From NCBI GenBank assembly GCA_015064185.1, contig SVSS01000006.1, positions 23,072-87,071 on the forward strand: DNA of 64,000 nt, written 5' to 3'. The notes beneath the pieces were generated by a model. The model made no database searches and had not been told where the DNA came from. It was given only the letters and a program-made list of their open reading frames with translations. The translations under genes and the position numbers were made by a program. Positions 47,649 through 56,661 of the stretch are shown here, piece by piece (positions within the stretch are counted from its first letter, which is position 1; the number at the start of each line of letters is the position of its first letter). The stretch is from Oscillospiraceae bacterium. GTDB lineage: Bacteria > Bacillota > Clostridia > Oscillospirales > CAG-272.

Positions 47649-47981
47649 TTATCTTTCTTTCACAACCATGGTAACATGGCTGGTTCTCTTCAGGATGCGG
47701 TCTGCGCTTCCCTTAGCACGGGGCATGATGCGTTTCATCGTGGGGCCCTGGCATACGAAGCACTCGCTGACATACAGCTTGGAGGCATCCATGTGGAAAT
47801 TGTTCTCTGCGTTGGCAATTGCGCTGCCAAGCAGTTTGATGAGGTACTCAGAAGCCGCCTTGGGGGTGGTCTTGAGAATACCCATTGCTACGCCTGCGTC
47901 CTTGCCGCGGATCAGGTCAAGAACGATCTGAACCTTACGGGGAGAAATGCGTGCATGCTTAAGATATGCTCTTGCTTCCAT
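47649..47981 (-). CDS. rplV: Ribosomal protein L22
   Basis: 110 residues; [20 protein letters not shown] and [20 protein letters not shown]. Its beta hairpin lines the nascent-peptide tunnel. 14 bases after rpsS. Confidence 0.97.
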   Translation of the reverse strand: MEARAYLKHARISPRKVQIVLDLIRGKDAGVAMGILKTTPKAASEYLIKLLGSAIANAENNFHMDASKLYVSECFVCQGPTMKRIMPRAKGSADRILKRTSHVTMVVKER

Positions 47982-47995
47982 TTACTTATCCTCCC

Positions 47996-48277
47996 TTATT
48001 TGCCGTTGTTGGACGTCTTGGAGCCGGCGTGGCCTTTGAACGTACGAGTGGGTGCAAACTCACCCAGCTTGTGACCTACCATATCCTCGGTAACATATAC
48101 CGGAACATGCTTCTTGCCGTCGTGAACGGCAATGGTGTGACCCACGAAATCCGGGAAAATGGTGGAAGCGCGGGACCAGGTCTTCAGGACCTTCTTTTCG
48201 TTCTTCTCGTTCATAGCGCAAATACGCGTGTAGAGTTTCTCCTCGACGTAGGGCGCTTTTTTCAAACTTCTGCTCAT
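47996..48277 (-). CDS. rpsS: Ribosomal protein S19
   Basis: 93 residues; [53 protein letters not shown]. 30S head, binds 16S rRNA with S13. 15 bases after rplB. Confidence 0.97.
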   Translation of the reverse strand: MSRSLKKAPYVEEKLYTRICAMNEKNEKKVLKTWSRASTIFPDFVGHTIAVHDGKKHVPVYVTEDMVGHKLGEFAPTRTFKGHAGSKTSNNGK

Positions 48278-48292
48278 AATCGATTAGCCTCC

Positions 48293-49123
48293 TTACTTAG
48301 CGTTTCTGCGTTTTACGATGAACTTATCAGTTCTCGCATTCTTGTTACGGGTCTTGTAACCAAGAGCGGGTTTACCCCAAGGGGTAACAGGCGTGGGACG
48401 ACCGATGGGGGACTTGCCCTCACCACCGCCGTGGGGGTGATCGCAGGGGTTCATAACAGAACCGCGTACGGTAGGACGAATGCCCTTGTGACGGGTCTTA
48501 CCTGCTTTACCAACCTTAACGGTATCGTGCTCAACGTTACCAACCTGACCAATGGTTGCCTTGCAGTCAAGGCGAATGATGCGAACCTCGCCGGAGGGAA
48601 GACGAACCTGTGCTACGCCGTTTTCCTTTGCGATCAGCTGTGCGAAAACACCCGCGGAGCGAACAAGCTGTGCACCCTTGCCGGGGTAAAGCTCGATGTT
48701 GTGGATCATGGTACCAACGGGAATGTTGGCAATGGGAAGCGTGTTGCCGGGCTTAATGTCGGCAGTAGCGCCGGAGTAGAGCACGTCGCCTGCAGTTACG
48801 CCAACAGGAGCGATCACGTAGCTCTTTGCGCCCTCTTCGTTCTGAAGCAGTGCAATGTATGCGCTGCGGTTAGGGTCGTACTCGATACCAACAACAGTTG
48901 CAGGAGACTCGCTCTGACGCTTGAAGTCGATAATTCTGTACTTAACCTTATTACCGCCGCCGCGATGACGAACGGTGATGCGACCGTAGCTGTTACGGCC
49001 AGCATTCTTCTTCTTAATGACGACAAGGCTCTTCTCGGGGGTAGACTTGGTAATCTCCTCAAAGGTGGGAACCGTCATGTGACGTCTTGCCGGGGTAGTC
49101 GGCTTATACTTAATTGTAGGCAT
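48293..49123 (-). CDS. rplB: Ribosomal protein L2
   Basis: 276 residues; [20 protein letters not shown], the catalytic-region [16 protein letters not shown] type motif ([20 protein letters not shown]) and the basic end. Needed for subunit association and peptidyl transfer. 18 bases after rplW. Confidence 0.97.
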   Translation of the reverse strand: MPTIKYKPTTPARRHMTVPTFEEITKSTPEKSLVVIKKKNAGRNSYGRITVRHRGGGNKVKYRIIDFKRQSESPATVVGIEYDPNRSAYIALLQNEEGAKSYVIAPVGVTAGDVLYSGATADIKPGNTLPIANIPVGTMIHNIELYPGKGAQLVRSAGVFAQLIAKENGVAQVRLPSGEVRIIRLDCKATIGQVGNVEHDTVKVGKAGKTRHKGIRPTVRGSVMNPCDHPHGGGEGKSPIGRPTPVTPWGKPALGYKTRNKNARTDKFIVKRRNAK

Positions 49124-49141
49124 TTTCTAAACCTCCTACTC

Positions 49142-49435
49142 TTACTTCATACCATCGAAGAACTCGATGGTCTTGGAATCAGCCGCAAGGGTTACGATTG
49201 CCTTCTTCCACTCGGAAGTGTAGCCGGCATGCACACCCATTCTCTTGGGCTTCTTCTTCATGTTGATGGTGTTAACGTCTGCAACCTTTACCTTGAACAT
49301 CTCTTCAACAGCGTGAGCGATGTCAGCCTTGGTGGCACGGCTCTGTACCTTGAAAACATATTTCTTGGCATCAAGCATGTCCATGCTTGCTTCCGTGATG
49401 ATCGGCTTAATGATGATATCTTCTACCATTCTCAT
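49142..49435 (-). CDS. rplW: Ribosomal protein L23
   Basis: 97 residues; [19 protein letters not shown] and [20 protein letters not shown]. At the tunnel exit, docking SRP and trigger factor. Its ATG shares a base with the rplD stop (TAATG), so the two are translationally coupled; AGGAGG lies within the end of rplD. Confidence 0.96.
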   Translation of the reverse strand: MRMVEDIIIKPIITEASMDMLDAKKYVFKVQSRATKADIAHAVEEMFKVKVADVNTINMKKKPKRMGVHAGYTSEWKKAIVTLAADSKTIEFFDGMK

Positions 49436-50058
49436 TATGCGTACACCTCCTCAAGCTTTGCAACGGCATCCTTGGCGATAATGAACTTATCGGCATTGAG
49501 CACGTCATATACGTTTACAGTGTTAAACTGCGTGGTAACCACACCGGGAATGTTTGCGCAGCTCTTAATTACAGCAGCGTCAACAGCGGGAAGAACAACG
49601 AGTGCCTTCTTCTCAGCGCCAAGTGCCTTGAGCATGTTCACCATGGTCTTGGTGGAGTAGCCCTCGGTCTTAATGGCATCCACTACTACGAGGTCGCCTG
49701 CAGCAACCTTAGCGGAAAGAGCGCTGTAAAGAGCAACTCTCTTGGTCTTCTTATTGAGATCCGTGCGGTAGTCACGAGGCTTCGGGCCAAGTGCAACACC
49801 ACCGTGGGTCCACTGGGGCGAACGGGTAGAGCCCTGACGAGCGCGACCGGTTCCCTTTTGTCTCCAGGGCTTTCTGCCGCCACCGGAAACCTCGGTACGA
49901 GTGAGCGTCGATTGCGTGCCCTGTCTTTGGTTGAGCAGATATGCACGAACTGCCGCGTGGAGGACTGCACCGTTTACCTCTGCGCCGAAGATTACATCGG
50001 ACAGAGCAATGTCACCGACTTCCTTGCCGGCCATATCAAAAACTTTTACGTTTGGCAT
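49435..50058 (-). CDS. rplD: Ribosomal protein L4
   Basis: 207 residues; the extended loop [19 protein letters not shown] that reaches into the peptide tunnel is present. In E. coli L4 binds the S10 leader to repress this operon; the long leader before rpsJ would be the site to test here. 18 bases after rplC. Confidence 0.97.
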   Translation of the reverse strand: MPNVKVFDMAGKEVGDIALSDVIFGAEVNGAVLHAAVRAYLLNQRQGTQSTLTRTEVSGGGRKPWRQKGTGRARQGSTRSPQWTHGGVALGPKPRDYRTDLNKKTKRVALYSALSAKVAAGDLVVVDAIKTEGYSTKTMVNMLKALGAEKKALVVLPAVDAAVIKSCANIPGVVTTQFNTVNVYDVLNADKFIIAKDAVAKLEEVYA

Positions 50059-50076
50059 GGTAATTCCTCCTTTCGA

Positions 50077-50709
50077 TTACGCTTTTACCGAGTCACGGAT
50101 GAACACGATGCCGTTCTTGGCACCGGGAATGGCACCCTTGATGGCGATGAGGTTCTTTTCCGCATCGATTTTTACAACTTTCAGATTGAGAACAGTGACC
50201 TGCTCGTTACCGTACTGACCGGCCATCTTCTTGTTCTTGAAGACACGAGAGGGGGTGGAGTTTGCACCCATAGAACCAACCTCGCGGTGGATAGGACCTA
50301 CACCGTGCGTAGAGCACAGGGTGTGGAAGTTCCATCTCTTAATAGCGCCGGTGTAGCCGCGACCCTTGGTGATACCGGTCACGTCAACCTTGTCGCCAAC
50401 CACGAAGGTGTCAACGCCAACAACGTCGCCCACATTCAGTGCGGAGCAATCGTCAAGGCGGAACTCCTTGAGGTGCTTCTTCGCAGCAACGCCACTCTTT
50501 TCAAAGTGACCCTTCTGCGGCTTGGTCATCTGCTTCTCCTTGGCATCCATAAAGCCAAGCTGTACGGCGTCGTAGCCGTCGTTTTCAGCGGTCTTCTTCT
50601 GTGCTACTACACAGGGGCCCGCCTCGATAACAGTAACGGGGATGACGTTTCCGACCTCGTCGAAAATCTGAGTCATACCGATCTTCTTACCGATGATACC
50701 CTTTTTCAT
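50077..50709 (-). CDS. rplC: Ribosomal protein L3
   Basis: 210 residues; [40 protein letters not shown]. Early 50S assembly protein near the peptidyl-transferase centre. Separated from rpsJ by 128 bases without a gene. Confidence 0.97.
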   Translation of the reverse strand: MKKGIIGKKIGMTQIFDEVGNVIPVTVIEAGPCVVAQKKTAENDGYDAVQLGFMDAKEKQMTKPQKGHFEKSGVAAKKHLKEFRLDDCSALNVGDVVGVDTFVVGDKVDVTGITKGRGYTGAIKRWNFHTLCSTHGVGPIHREVGSMGANSTPSRVFKNKKMAGQYGNEQVTVLNLKVVKIDAEKNLIAIKGAIPGAKNGIVFIRDSVKA

Positions 50710-50837
50710 TTTTGGATTCCTCCTGTAAATTATTGGTTGACGCGCGAAGCGCCAACATGATTTACAAAGTTGCCGAACTGCCTGTCAGTTAAACTGTCTT
50801 TAGCATCGACTGTTATCTTTGTTTTGCCGCGCCGAAA

Positions 50838-51149
50838 TCAGAGCTTGATCTCGATCTCAACACCGGCGGGGAGCTCGATGTTCATCAGCGCATCCACAAC
50901 CTTCTGGGTGGGCTTGATGATATCGATGAGTCTTTTGTGCGTGCGCATTTCAAACTGCTCACGGCTATCCTTGTACTTGTGCACAGCGCGAAGAATGGTG
51001 ATGATCTCCTTCTTCGTGGGGAGCGGTACAGGACCCGAAACGGCTGCGCCGTTTCTCTTGGCAACGTCTACGATCTTCTCCGCAGCGGTATCGATGAGGG
51101 TGTGGTCGTAGCTCGTCAGTCTGACTCTGATCTTTTCCTTAACTGCCAT
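50838..51149 (-). CDS. rpsJ: Ribosomal protein S10
   Basis: 103 residues from the ATG at 51149 ([20 protein letters not shown]), AGGAGG eight bases upstream. The open frame continues 55 codons upstream but that part has no S10 similarity and lies in the leader. S10 is in the 30S head and also pairs with NusB in antitermination. First gene of the 29-gene ribosomal operon. Confidence 0.97.
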   Translation of the reverse strand: MAVKEKIRVRLTSYDHTLIDTAAEKIVDVAKRNGAAVSGPVPLPTKKEIITILRAVHKYKDSREQFEMRTHKRLIDIIKPTQKVVDALMNIELPAGVEIEIKL

Positions 51150-51462
51150 TGTTTTTGCCTCCTTTTTGAATTTTGCGTGCCAATACGCGCGTCTTATATT
51201 TAAATGAAGACTTGCAGCACGGCCCGCAGTTCGCATTGGGGCGAGAACGCTCTGACACCGTGCCGTGCGTTTCTTTTGTTCCCTGACAAAAACCGGATTT
51301 GCCCACACCAGCATCGCATGGGTAGTTTCCGGGGGTTAAGAGCCAGGGGAAAAGATCACACAAGCCGTGGCTTTGCGTACTCCTTCGCCCGATTGACACG
51401 GACATACTCTGCGAAAATTTACCCGCTTTCGCGGCAACCTCTCGCTTCATCGCATATCAGAC
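51150..51462 (-). promoter_or_regulatory. Structured leader of the S10 operon
   Basis: About 310 transcribed bases before rpsJ, GC-rich and able to fold: GCACGGC pairs with GCCGTGC across a region of about 50 bases near 51220-51270, among others. It contains no convincing gene. Such leaders bind a ribosomal protein (L4 in E. coli) for autoregulation; here that is inference from position and length. Confidence 0.5.
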
Positions 51463-51468
51463 CCGTAT

Positions 51469-51497
51469 ATTCTACCATATTTGCATTGAAATTGCAA
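51469..51497 (-). promoter_or_regulatory. Promoter of the S10-spc-alpha operon
   Basis: On the minus strand TTGCAA (51497-51492), 17 bases, TAGAAT (51474-51469), transcription from about 51462. Confidence 0.7.
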
Positions 51498-52014
51498 CAC
51501 TTTTCTTTTGTAGGAAACGTAGAACTTTTGCCAAAAAAGACGTGCAATATATACAAATGTAACAAAATTTCCAGCATTTAGCGTAAAATTTCCGCCGCAA
51601 GTCCATATGTTGTATCCCTTTTGGCGCCAGCTGATCAAATTTTTTCAAAATTTTTGAAATTTTTGATGTAATTTTTTAAAAAAGCAACAAATAAGCGGTA
51701 ATTATATGATCCTTAGCACATTTTTTGAAGCAAACCGCATCCTTTTTTCGACGGCAGCCCCCCGCACCTCTCGGGTCTTACCTCCAAAAGGCACCGTGAA
51801 CACCATTACCCATGCGCCGTTTCGGCAAAGCCAATCCCGTCAGTCATCGATTACATCACAATATCATGCACAACATAATTAAAGGTAGATTTTTGCGAGA
51901 ATATTTTCCCGTTTTCTCTTTTAGATACAATTTGTTCACATTTTATTGCTATACTGAATAGGAATATACACGCTTTTGAAAAAAGTTTTATATTAGCCAA
52001 AGGAGCTATTACAC
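51498..52014. other. 517-bp intergenic region with a GC-rich island
   Basis: AT-rich flanks (51498-51735 and 51865-52014) surround a GC-rich stretch at about 51740-51862 without a coding frame. The island can close with CGACGG (about 51749-51754) against CCGTCA (about 51837-51842) and holds inner hairpins such as GCCGTTTCGGC. No confident promoter or terminator was assigned; candidate structured RNA. Confidence 0.45.
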
Positions 52015-52809
52015 ATGCAGAATGCAATCAAAACGCAACGCACCTATTATATCGGTGCCGCACTCCTCGCGCTGATCGCCGCCGTGTTGCGCACGCTCTC
52101 CCTGACACTCACCTTTGACCGCGCAAGCGGTTATTTCACCGCAAGCGCACTCCCCTTGCTTTTCCGCGCTTTTTGGGGATGCTCTCTGATCGCCCTTGTA
52201 CTCTTCCCTATTTTAGCACTGAAAGGACGTATCCCCTCCAAGCGCGCCGCGCTCTCCCCCTTCAGCACCTGCGGCGCGTGTCTTTGCGCCCTGCTTCTTT
52301 TCCTTAATTTTGTTTGCAGCTGCACCATGCAGCCTACCGGGCTCCCCATCATGCTTTGGATCATTGGGCTTCTTGCAATCCTGTTCGGTATAGTCTACTT
52401 TATACTGCAAACACCGTTTCTGAAAGCGGGCGCGACCACGCATGCCGTGTTCGGAAGCCTTACGATCTTAGCGTTTGCGTGCCTCATCGCCTTTACCTAT
52501 TTTGATATCGGCACACCGATGAATGCACCTCACAAGACCGATCTTCACATGGCTCTCCTCGCCGTCATGCTCTACCTTCTGTATGAATTGCGCGCCAAGG
52601 CCGATATTTCCCGTCCCCTTGCACTGACCGCATGCGGCGCCGTTGCGTTTTTCCTTACCGCCACAGTAGGGCTTTCCGACGTTGTAGCATATCTTGCCGG
52701 TGCCTTCACCGATCCCGTTTATTTTGCCCAAGACCTTTTGCTCCTCGCCCTTGCTATATATATCGGCGCGCGGAGCATGGCCGATGCTGCTCTCAGCAAC
52801 AAAAACTAA
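52015..52809 (+). CDS. Polytopic membrane protein of unknown function
   Basis: 264 residues, start behind AAAGGAGCTATTACAC. About eight membrane helices with short loops cover nearly all of the protein (for example YYIGAALLALIAAVLRTLSL near the N-terminus). I recognise no family motif. It is 16 bases upstream of a short HTH/WYL-type regulator gene, so the two are probably co-transcribed. Transporter, sensor or structural roles cannot be told apart. Confidence 0.75.
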   Translation: MQNAIKTQRTYYIGAALLALIAAVLRTLSLTLTFDRASGYFTASALPLLFRAFWGCSLIALVLFPILALKGRIPSKRAALSPFSTCGACLCALLLFLNFVCSCTMQPTGLPIMLWIIGLLAILFGIVYFILQTPFLKAGATTHAVFGSLTILAFACLIAFTYFDIGTPMNAPHKTDLHMALLAVMLYLLYELRAKADISRPLALTACGAVAFFLTATVGLSDVVAYLAGAFTDPVYFAQDLLLLALAIYIGARSMADAALSNKN

Positions 52810-52825
52810 GAAAGGACCGTGGAAT

Positions 52826-53368
52826 ATGAGTGCCAACAACCGCATTCAATGGCTTCACAAGCGCATTGCGGACATGCGCTATCCAAACGCCAGCCGCCTT
52901 GCCGAGCGCTTTGGCATTTCGCACCGCCAGGCACAGCGTGACGTAGAGTATCTCAAAAACACGCTTGGCGCGCCGCTTGCTTATAACGCCGAGCGTCGCG
53001 GTTTTTATTACAGCGCAGAATATTCCCTCCCTACTTATACCGCAGTGGAGGGTGAGATCGATTATCTCGAGGCAGTGACGGGCGCCGATACGCCTGCCGC
53101 CAAGCGCGAGATCCTGCAGATGCAGATCCCCTACTCGGCTATCGTTCGCATTCCCGATAAATTAACACGGCTTGAATTACAGCAATTTATCGTAGGGGAG
53201 GAAAGTCGCGGAGATTACATATGTGAATTTCACAGCGTAGAAATGTTCCTTGGTGTCATCTTCGCCGCAGAAGCGGACATCACGATCTTAAAGCCCGATT
53301 GGCTTCGCGAGCGCCTGTTGCGCGCGGCAGAGCGTGTACTAAAGAATAACAAGGAAACAAAGCTATAA
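52826..53368 (+). CDS. HTH/WYL-type transcriptional regulator, short form
   Basis: 180 residues from the ATG at 52826 (MSANNRIQWLHKRIADMRYP) behind AAAGGACCGTGG; the open frame begins earlier inside the membrane-protein gene. N-terminal HTH_11-like domain (about 5-60; NASRLAERFGISHRQAQRDV) as in YafY/DeoR-like regulators. The rest (about 95-175) resembles only the end of a WYL/WCX region (ILKPDWLRERLLRAAERVL). Typical relatives have about 300 residues, so the ligand domain is reduced. It may regulate the co-transcribed membrane protein. Confidence 0.78.
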   Translation: MSANNRIQWLHKRIADMRYPNASRLAERFGISHRQAQRDVEYLKNTLGAPLAYNAERRGFYYSAEYSLPTYTAVEGEIDYLEAVTGADTPAAKREILQMQIPYSAIVRIPDKLTRLELQQFIVGEESRGDYICEFHSVEMFLGVIFAAEADITILKPDWLRERLLRAAERVLKNNKETKL

Positions 53369-53393
53369 CACATCTCATCTTGAATATACACAC

Positions 53394-53425
53394 TTGCGGG
53401 GGCAATCTACACGTTGCCCCCGCAA
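53394..53425 (+). terminator. Terminator-like hairpin after the WYL-type gene
   Basis: TTGCGGGGGCAA (53394-53405) and TTGCCCCCGCAA (53414-53425), 12-bp stem, 8-base loop. The following sequence (AGCTTTACCC) lacks a good T-run. Confidence 0.5.
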
Positions 53426-53504
53426 AGCTTTACCCACATAACGCGACCTCTTAACACCGTTTTAAAAAATCTTCACACTTTTAAATTTATTTTTCAAAAA
53501 CCCC

Positions 53505-53533
53505 TTGACAAGTGTTTTTTTATATGGTATAAT
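53505..53533 (+). promoter_or_regulatory. Consensus promoter of rplJL
   Basis: TTGACA (53505-53510), 17 bases, TATAAT (53528-53533). Transcription from about 53540 leaves a 165-base leader. Confidence 0.9.
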
Positions 53534-53540
53534 GCCACCG

Positions 53541-53675
53541 TTATCCAAAGACAGCAGGTTCCCGTAAAGGTAACATTTGTTACTCTCCTGCCGAGGACGA
53601 TTCACTTTTTATATGTTAGTGTGTCTTTCTTCGTGCCGGAGTGTCTTTGTGCCTTCGCGGGAGAAAGATTTTTTT
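53541..53675 (+). ncRNA. L10 leader with attenuator
   Basis: CCAAAGACAGCAGG (53545-53558) and CCTGCCGAGGA (53587-53597) match the conserved features of the ribosomal L10 leader of Firmicutes, which binds the L10-L12 complex. A terminator-like stem follows, TCTTTCT (53624-53630) with AGAAAGA (53662-53668), then seven T. Excess L10 would favour termination before rplJ. Confidence 0.85.
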
Positions 53676-53706
53676 ATATTCCATCACAATCGGGAGGTGA
53701 AAAAGA

Positions 53707-54216
53707 ATGCCCAGCAAAATTATTCTCGAGAAAAAGCAGCAGGCTGTTGCCGAACTGGCAGAAAAGATCAAGAACTCGGTTTCCGGTGTACTTGTAAACT
53801 ACCAGGGCATCACCGTTGAGGATGATACCGCCATGCGTAAGGCTCTGCGCGAAGCAGGTGTTAAGTACATGGTTGTTAAGAATTCTCTTACGGGCCGTGC
53901 ATGCGACGAGGTTGGTTACGGCGAGATGAAGCAGTACCTTACCGGTATGACTGCTATCGCCATCAGCGAAAACGACGCAGTTGCACCCGCAAAGGTTTTG
54001 AAGAAGTACGCTCAAAAGGTAGAGAGCTTTAAGATCCTTGCAGGTTACCTTGACGGCGCTGTAATTGATGAGAAGATCGTCAACGAGCTCGCTGATATCC
54101 CCAACAAGGAAACGCTTATTGCGAAGTTCCTTGGCAGTATCCAGTCTCCTCTTTACGGTCTGGCATACGCTCTGCAAGCGATTGCAGACAAGCAGGAAGC
54201 TCCTGCAGCAGAATAA
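53707..54216 (+). CDS. rplJ: Ribosomal protein L10
   Basis: 169 residues; ATG behind CGGGAGGTG. IILEKKQQAVAELAEKIKNS and FKILAGYLDGAVIDEKIVNE are typical. It carries the L7/L12 dimers of the stalk and, with them, represses its own mRNA through the L10 leader. rplKA, usually just upstream, are absent; the upstream neighbour is an unrelated regulator. Confidence 0.97.
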   Translation: MPSKIILEKKQQAVAELAEKIKNSVSGVLVNYQGITVEDDTAMRKALREAGVKYMVVKNSLTGRACDEVGYGEMKQYLTGMTAIAISENDAVAPAKVLKKYAQKVESFKILAGYLDGAVIDEKIVNELADIPNKETLIAKFLGSIQSPLYGLAYALQAIADKQEAPAAE

Positions 54217-54316
54217 TCCACGCACAAAAAACGCATGTTGCCGCGTGAAGGCAACGACCGCCGCGTGACGGACATCACGCAAAATAAAAAATTCCATTTT
54301 CAGGAGGTTATGTAAA

Positions 54317-54691
54317 ATGGCTAGCGAAAAAATTACTGCTATTGTTGAAGAGATCAAGGGTCTTACCCTTCTTGAGCTCAATGAGCTCGTAAAGGCTGTT
54401 GAGGAGGAGTTCGGCGTATCTGCTGCTCCCGTTGCCGCTGTTGGCGTAGCTGCTCCCGCAGCTGCAGCTGCTGAGGAAAAGACCGAGTTTGACGTTATCC
54501 TCGCTTCCTTCGGCGCTAACAAGCTCGCTGTTATCAAGGCTGTTCGTGAGATCACCGGCCTTGGTCTTAAGGACGCTAAGGACCTTGTTGAGGCTGCTCC
54601 TAAGGCTATCAAGGAAGGCGCTTCTAAGGAAGAGGCTGAGAGCGTTAAGAAGGCTCTTGAGGAAGCCGGCGCTACGGTTGAAGTTAAATAA
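54317..54691 (+). CDS. rplL: Ribosomal protein L7/L12
   Basis: 124 residues. N-terminal dimerisation part ([20 protein letters not shown]), Ala-rich hinge, and the factor-binding domain ([40 protein letters not shown]). Recruits translation GTPases. 100 bases after rplJ with its own CAGGAGG; two terminators follow. Confidence 0.97.
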   Translation: MASEKITAIVEEIKGLTLLELNELVKAVEEEFGVSAAPVAAVGVAAPAAAAAEEKTEFDVILASFGANKLAVIKAVREITGLGLKDAKDLVEAAPKAIKEGASKEEAESVKKALEEAGATVEVK

Positions 54692-54741
54692 TTTTCACCG
54701 TTCCGGGGCGAGCATGATCGCCCAAACTGCTGTACACAAAA

Positions 54742-54766
54742 AGCGGATGCTTCGGCATCCGCTTTT
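54742..54766 (+). terminator. Terminator of rplJL
   Basis: AGCGGATGC (54742-54750), TTCG tetraloop, GCATCCGCT (54755-54763), then TTTTTG. Confidence 0.88.
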
Positions 54767-54778
54767 TTGTTTGTTTTT

Positions 54779-54798
54779 AGCCCCACGGGGCTTTTTTT
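54779..54798 (+). terminator. Second terminator after rplL
   Basis: AGCCCC (54779-54784) with GGGGCT (54787-54792), loop AC, then seven T. Backs up the terminator at 54742. A two-base loop is strained, so confidence is moderate. Confidence 0.55.
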
Positions 54799-54952
54799 AT
54801 CTATTTCCATTTTTGTATTTTCCAATTTCATGATATTTTTTTCCATTTTTTCTTTCAATTATCTTGATAAATCGCAATTTTGGTGCATTTGCGATAGTTC
54901 CTGTAAAAAATGGCAACACTATCCCCAACAAAACTTAGGGGGAACCATACAC

Positions 54953-55993
54953 ATGTTTGATATACAATTGCTGGATTGCACCTTGCGTGACGGTGGGTTT
55001 GTAAACGATTGGCAATTTGGGCAAGAAAATATAATCGGCATATTTGAGGGGCTTACCACCGCGGGTGTTGACATCATTGAGGTGGGCTTCCTTGACGAGC
55101 GCCGCCCCTTTGACAAAGACCGCAGTATTATGCCCGATACCGACAGCGTGAAAAAGCTATACGGAAGGCCCTCACCAAAAAACGCACTGCTTGTCGGCAT
55201 GATCGATTGCGGCACCTGTGCGCTCTCACAGATCAAGCCCCGTGCCGAAAGTCCACTTGACGGCATTCGTGTGATCTTCAAAAAGCATCTGCGCGCAAAG
55301 GCGCTTCAGTTTTGCACAGCACTAAAACAGCTTGGGTATCTCGTGTTTGTGCAGCCTGTATCCATCACAGATTATAGCGATGCCGATATAAAGGATCTGG
55401 TAAGCCTGACAAATCAGCTCCACCCCTATGCACTTTCCATTGTTGACACATATGGACTCTTACACCAAGGGGAGCTGCTCCGCTATTTTGATCTTTTTCA
55501 TCATGCACTTTCGCCCGAAATACGGCTTGGGTTTCACGGGCACAATAATTTCCAAATGGCTTATGCGAATTGTATCACTATGGTGCAATCGGCACGTGCC
55601 GCAAAAAGGCCCCTCATGCTTGACGGCTCGCTTTTCGGTATGGGCAAAAGCGCAGGGAACGCACCGCTTGAGCTCCTTGCGCAGTATCTGAACCGATACG
55701 AGGGAAAGCATTATAACGTGGGCGAGCTGCTTGAGGTGATCAGCAGGCATATCACAAAGGATTATCAGGCGCCCTGCTGGGGCTATAACATCTTTTATTT
55801 TCTTGCCGCAGCCAATGCTTGCCACCCCAACTATGTCAGCTATCTCATGCAGCAGGGGCTCCCCCTATCAAGCGCTTACATGCTCCTTGGCAGGATAGAA
55901 AAGAAAAAAAGCCTTGTCTTTGACAAGGCGTATATCGAGGAGCTTTGCCGACAGCACCAAAAGGAGGTCGACTATGCACCACTCTCGCTATAA
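54953..55993 (+). CDS. DRE-TIM-type aldolase (HMG-CoA lyase-like)
   Basis: 346 residues from the ATG at 54953 behind TTAGGGGG; the earlier part of the open frame (from 54767) overlaps the rplL terminators. TIM barrel with LLDCTLRDGG at 6-15 (metal-binding Asp13, catalytic Arg12) and FHGHNN near 194-199 (two metal His), the hallmarks of the DRE-TIM metallolyase family. It resembles 4-hydroxy-2-oxovalerate aldolases but lacks their C-terminal communication domain. It would join or split a carbon chain using a pyruvate- or acetyl-CoA-like donor. First of four overlapping genes; overlaps the next by 20 bases. Confidence 0.82.
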   Translation: MFDIQLLDCTLRDGGFVNDWQFGQENIIGIFEGLTTAGVDIIEVGFLDERRPFDKDRSIMPDTDSVKKLYGRPSPKNALLVGMIDCGTCALSQIKPRAESPLDGIRVIFKKHLRAKALQFCTALKQLGYLVFVQPVSITDYSDADIKDLVSLTNQLHPYALSIVDTYGLLHQGELLRYFDLFHHALSPEIRLGFHGHNNFQMAYANCITMVQSARAAKRPLMLDGSLFGMGKSAGNAPLELLAQYLNRYEGKHYNVGELLEVISRHITKDYQAPCWGYNIFYFLAAANACHPNYVSYLMQQGLPLSSAYMLLGRIEKKKSLVFDKAYIEELCRQHQKEVDYAPLSL

Positions 55994-56636
55994 GCTTGCC
56001 ATATTTGATCTTGACGGCACCCTCCTCAACACCGCCGCGGGGATAGAGGCAGCCCTGCGACACACCATAAAGGAGCTTGGATACACAGTACCGTGCAATA
56101 TGTCCTTAAGCGATTATATCGGACCGCCCATAGAGCAAGCTTTTACCGAGCTTTGTGGACTCGAGGGGGAGGCTCTTCACACAGCTGCCAACCGCTTCCG
56201 CACACAATACAGCACGCACGATCTGCAAAAGGCAACCCCGTATAGCAGCATTTTTGATCTCCTGCGCAGCATACAGGCGCTTGACATAAAAACAGCCGTT
56301 GCCACCTATAAACGCGAGGAGTATGCCAAACGCCTGCTCCACCATTTCGGATTTCACAGCTATTTTGACGTCATGCACGGCAGTGACAGCGCAGGGCGCA
56401 TGAAAAAGAAGGACTTGATTCGGCTTTGTATCAAGGAGTGCGGCATCAATGATCCTTCGCGCACCGTTATGATAGGAGATACGCAAGAGGATGCGCGCGG
56501 TGCCGCCGAGGCGGGAGTCGATTTTATTGCCGTCACATACGGATTTGGATTTCAAGCGACAAAGGACGCCTTGCCCCACGCGCCGATCGGCATTGCGCGC
56601 ACGCCCATGGAAATTCTACCTTTTCTAAAACAATAA
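55974..56636 (+). CDS. HAD-superfamily phosphatase (phosphoglycolate phosphatase-like)
   Basis: 220 residues from the ATG at 55974 behind AAGGAGGTCG, inside the end of the aldolase gene. Motif I DLDGTLLNT (nucleophile Asp11, acid Asp13), motif III Lys in RMKKKDLIR, motif IV VMIGDTQEDARGA. The helical cap domain (about 16-85) is of the C1 type. Hydrolyses a small phosphate ester; the substrate is unknown but in this operon could be a phosphorylated sugar or chain-extended intermediate. 25 bases before the TPP enzyme. Confidence 0.85.
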   Translation: MHHSRYKLAIFDLDGTLLNTAAGIEAALRHTIKELGYTVPCNMSLSDYIGPPIEQAFTELCGLEGEALHTAANRFRTQYSTHDLQKATPYSSIFDLLRSIQALDIKTAVATYKREEYAKRLLHHFGFHSYFDVMHGSDSAGRMKKKDLIRLCIKECGINDPSRTVMIGDTQEDARGAAEAGVDFIAVTYGFGFQATKDALPHAPIGIARTPMEILPFLKQ

Positions 56637-56661
56637 AAGCCAAAGGAGCAAGCGAAAAAGC

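Noticed and set aside
51150..51314. N-terminal extension of S10
   Set aside because: The 55 extra codons have no S10 similarity, lie within the structured leader, and AGGAGG precedes the ATG at 51149.
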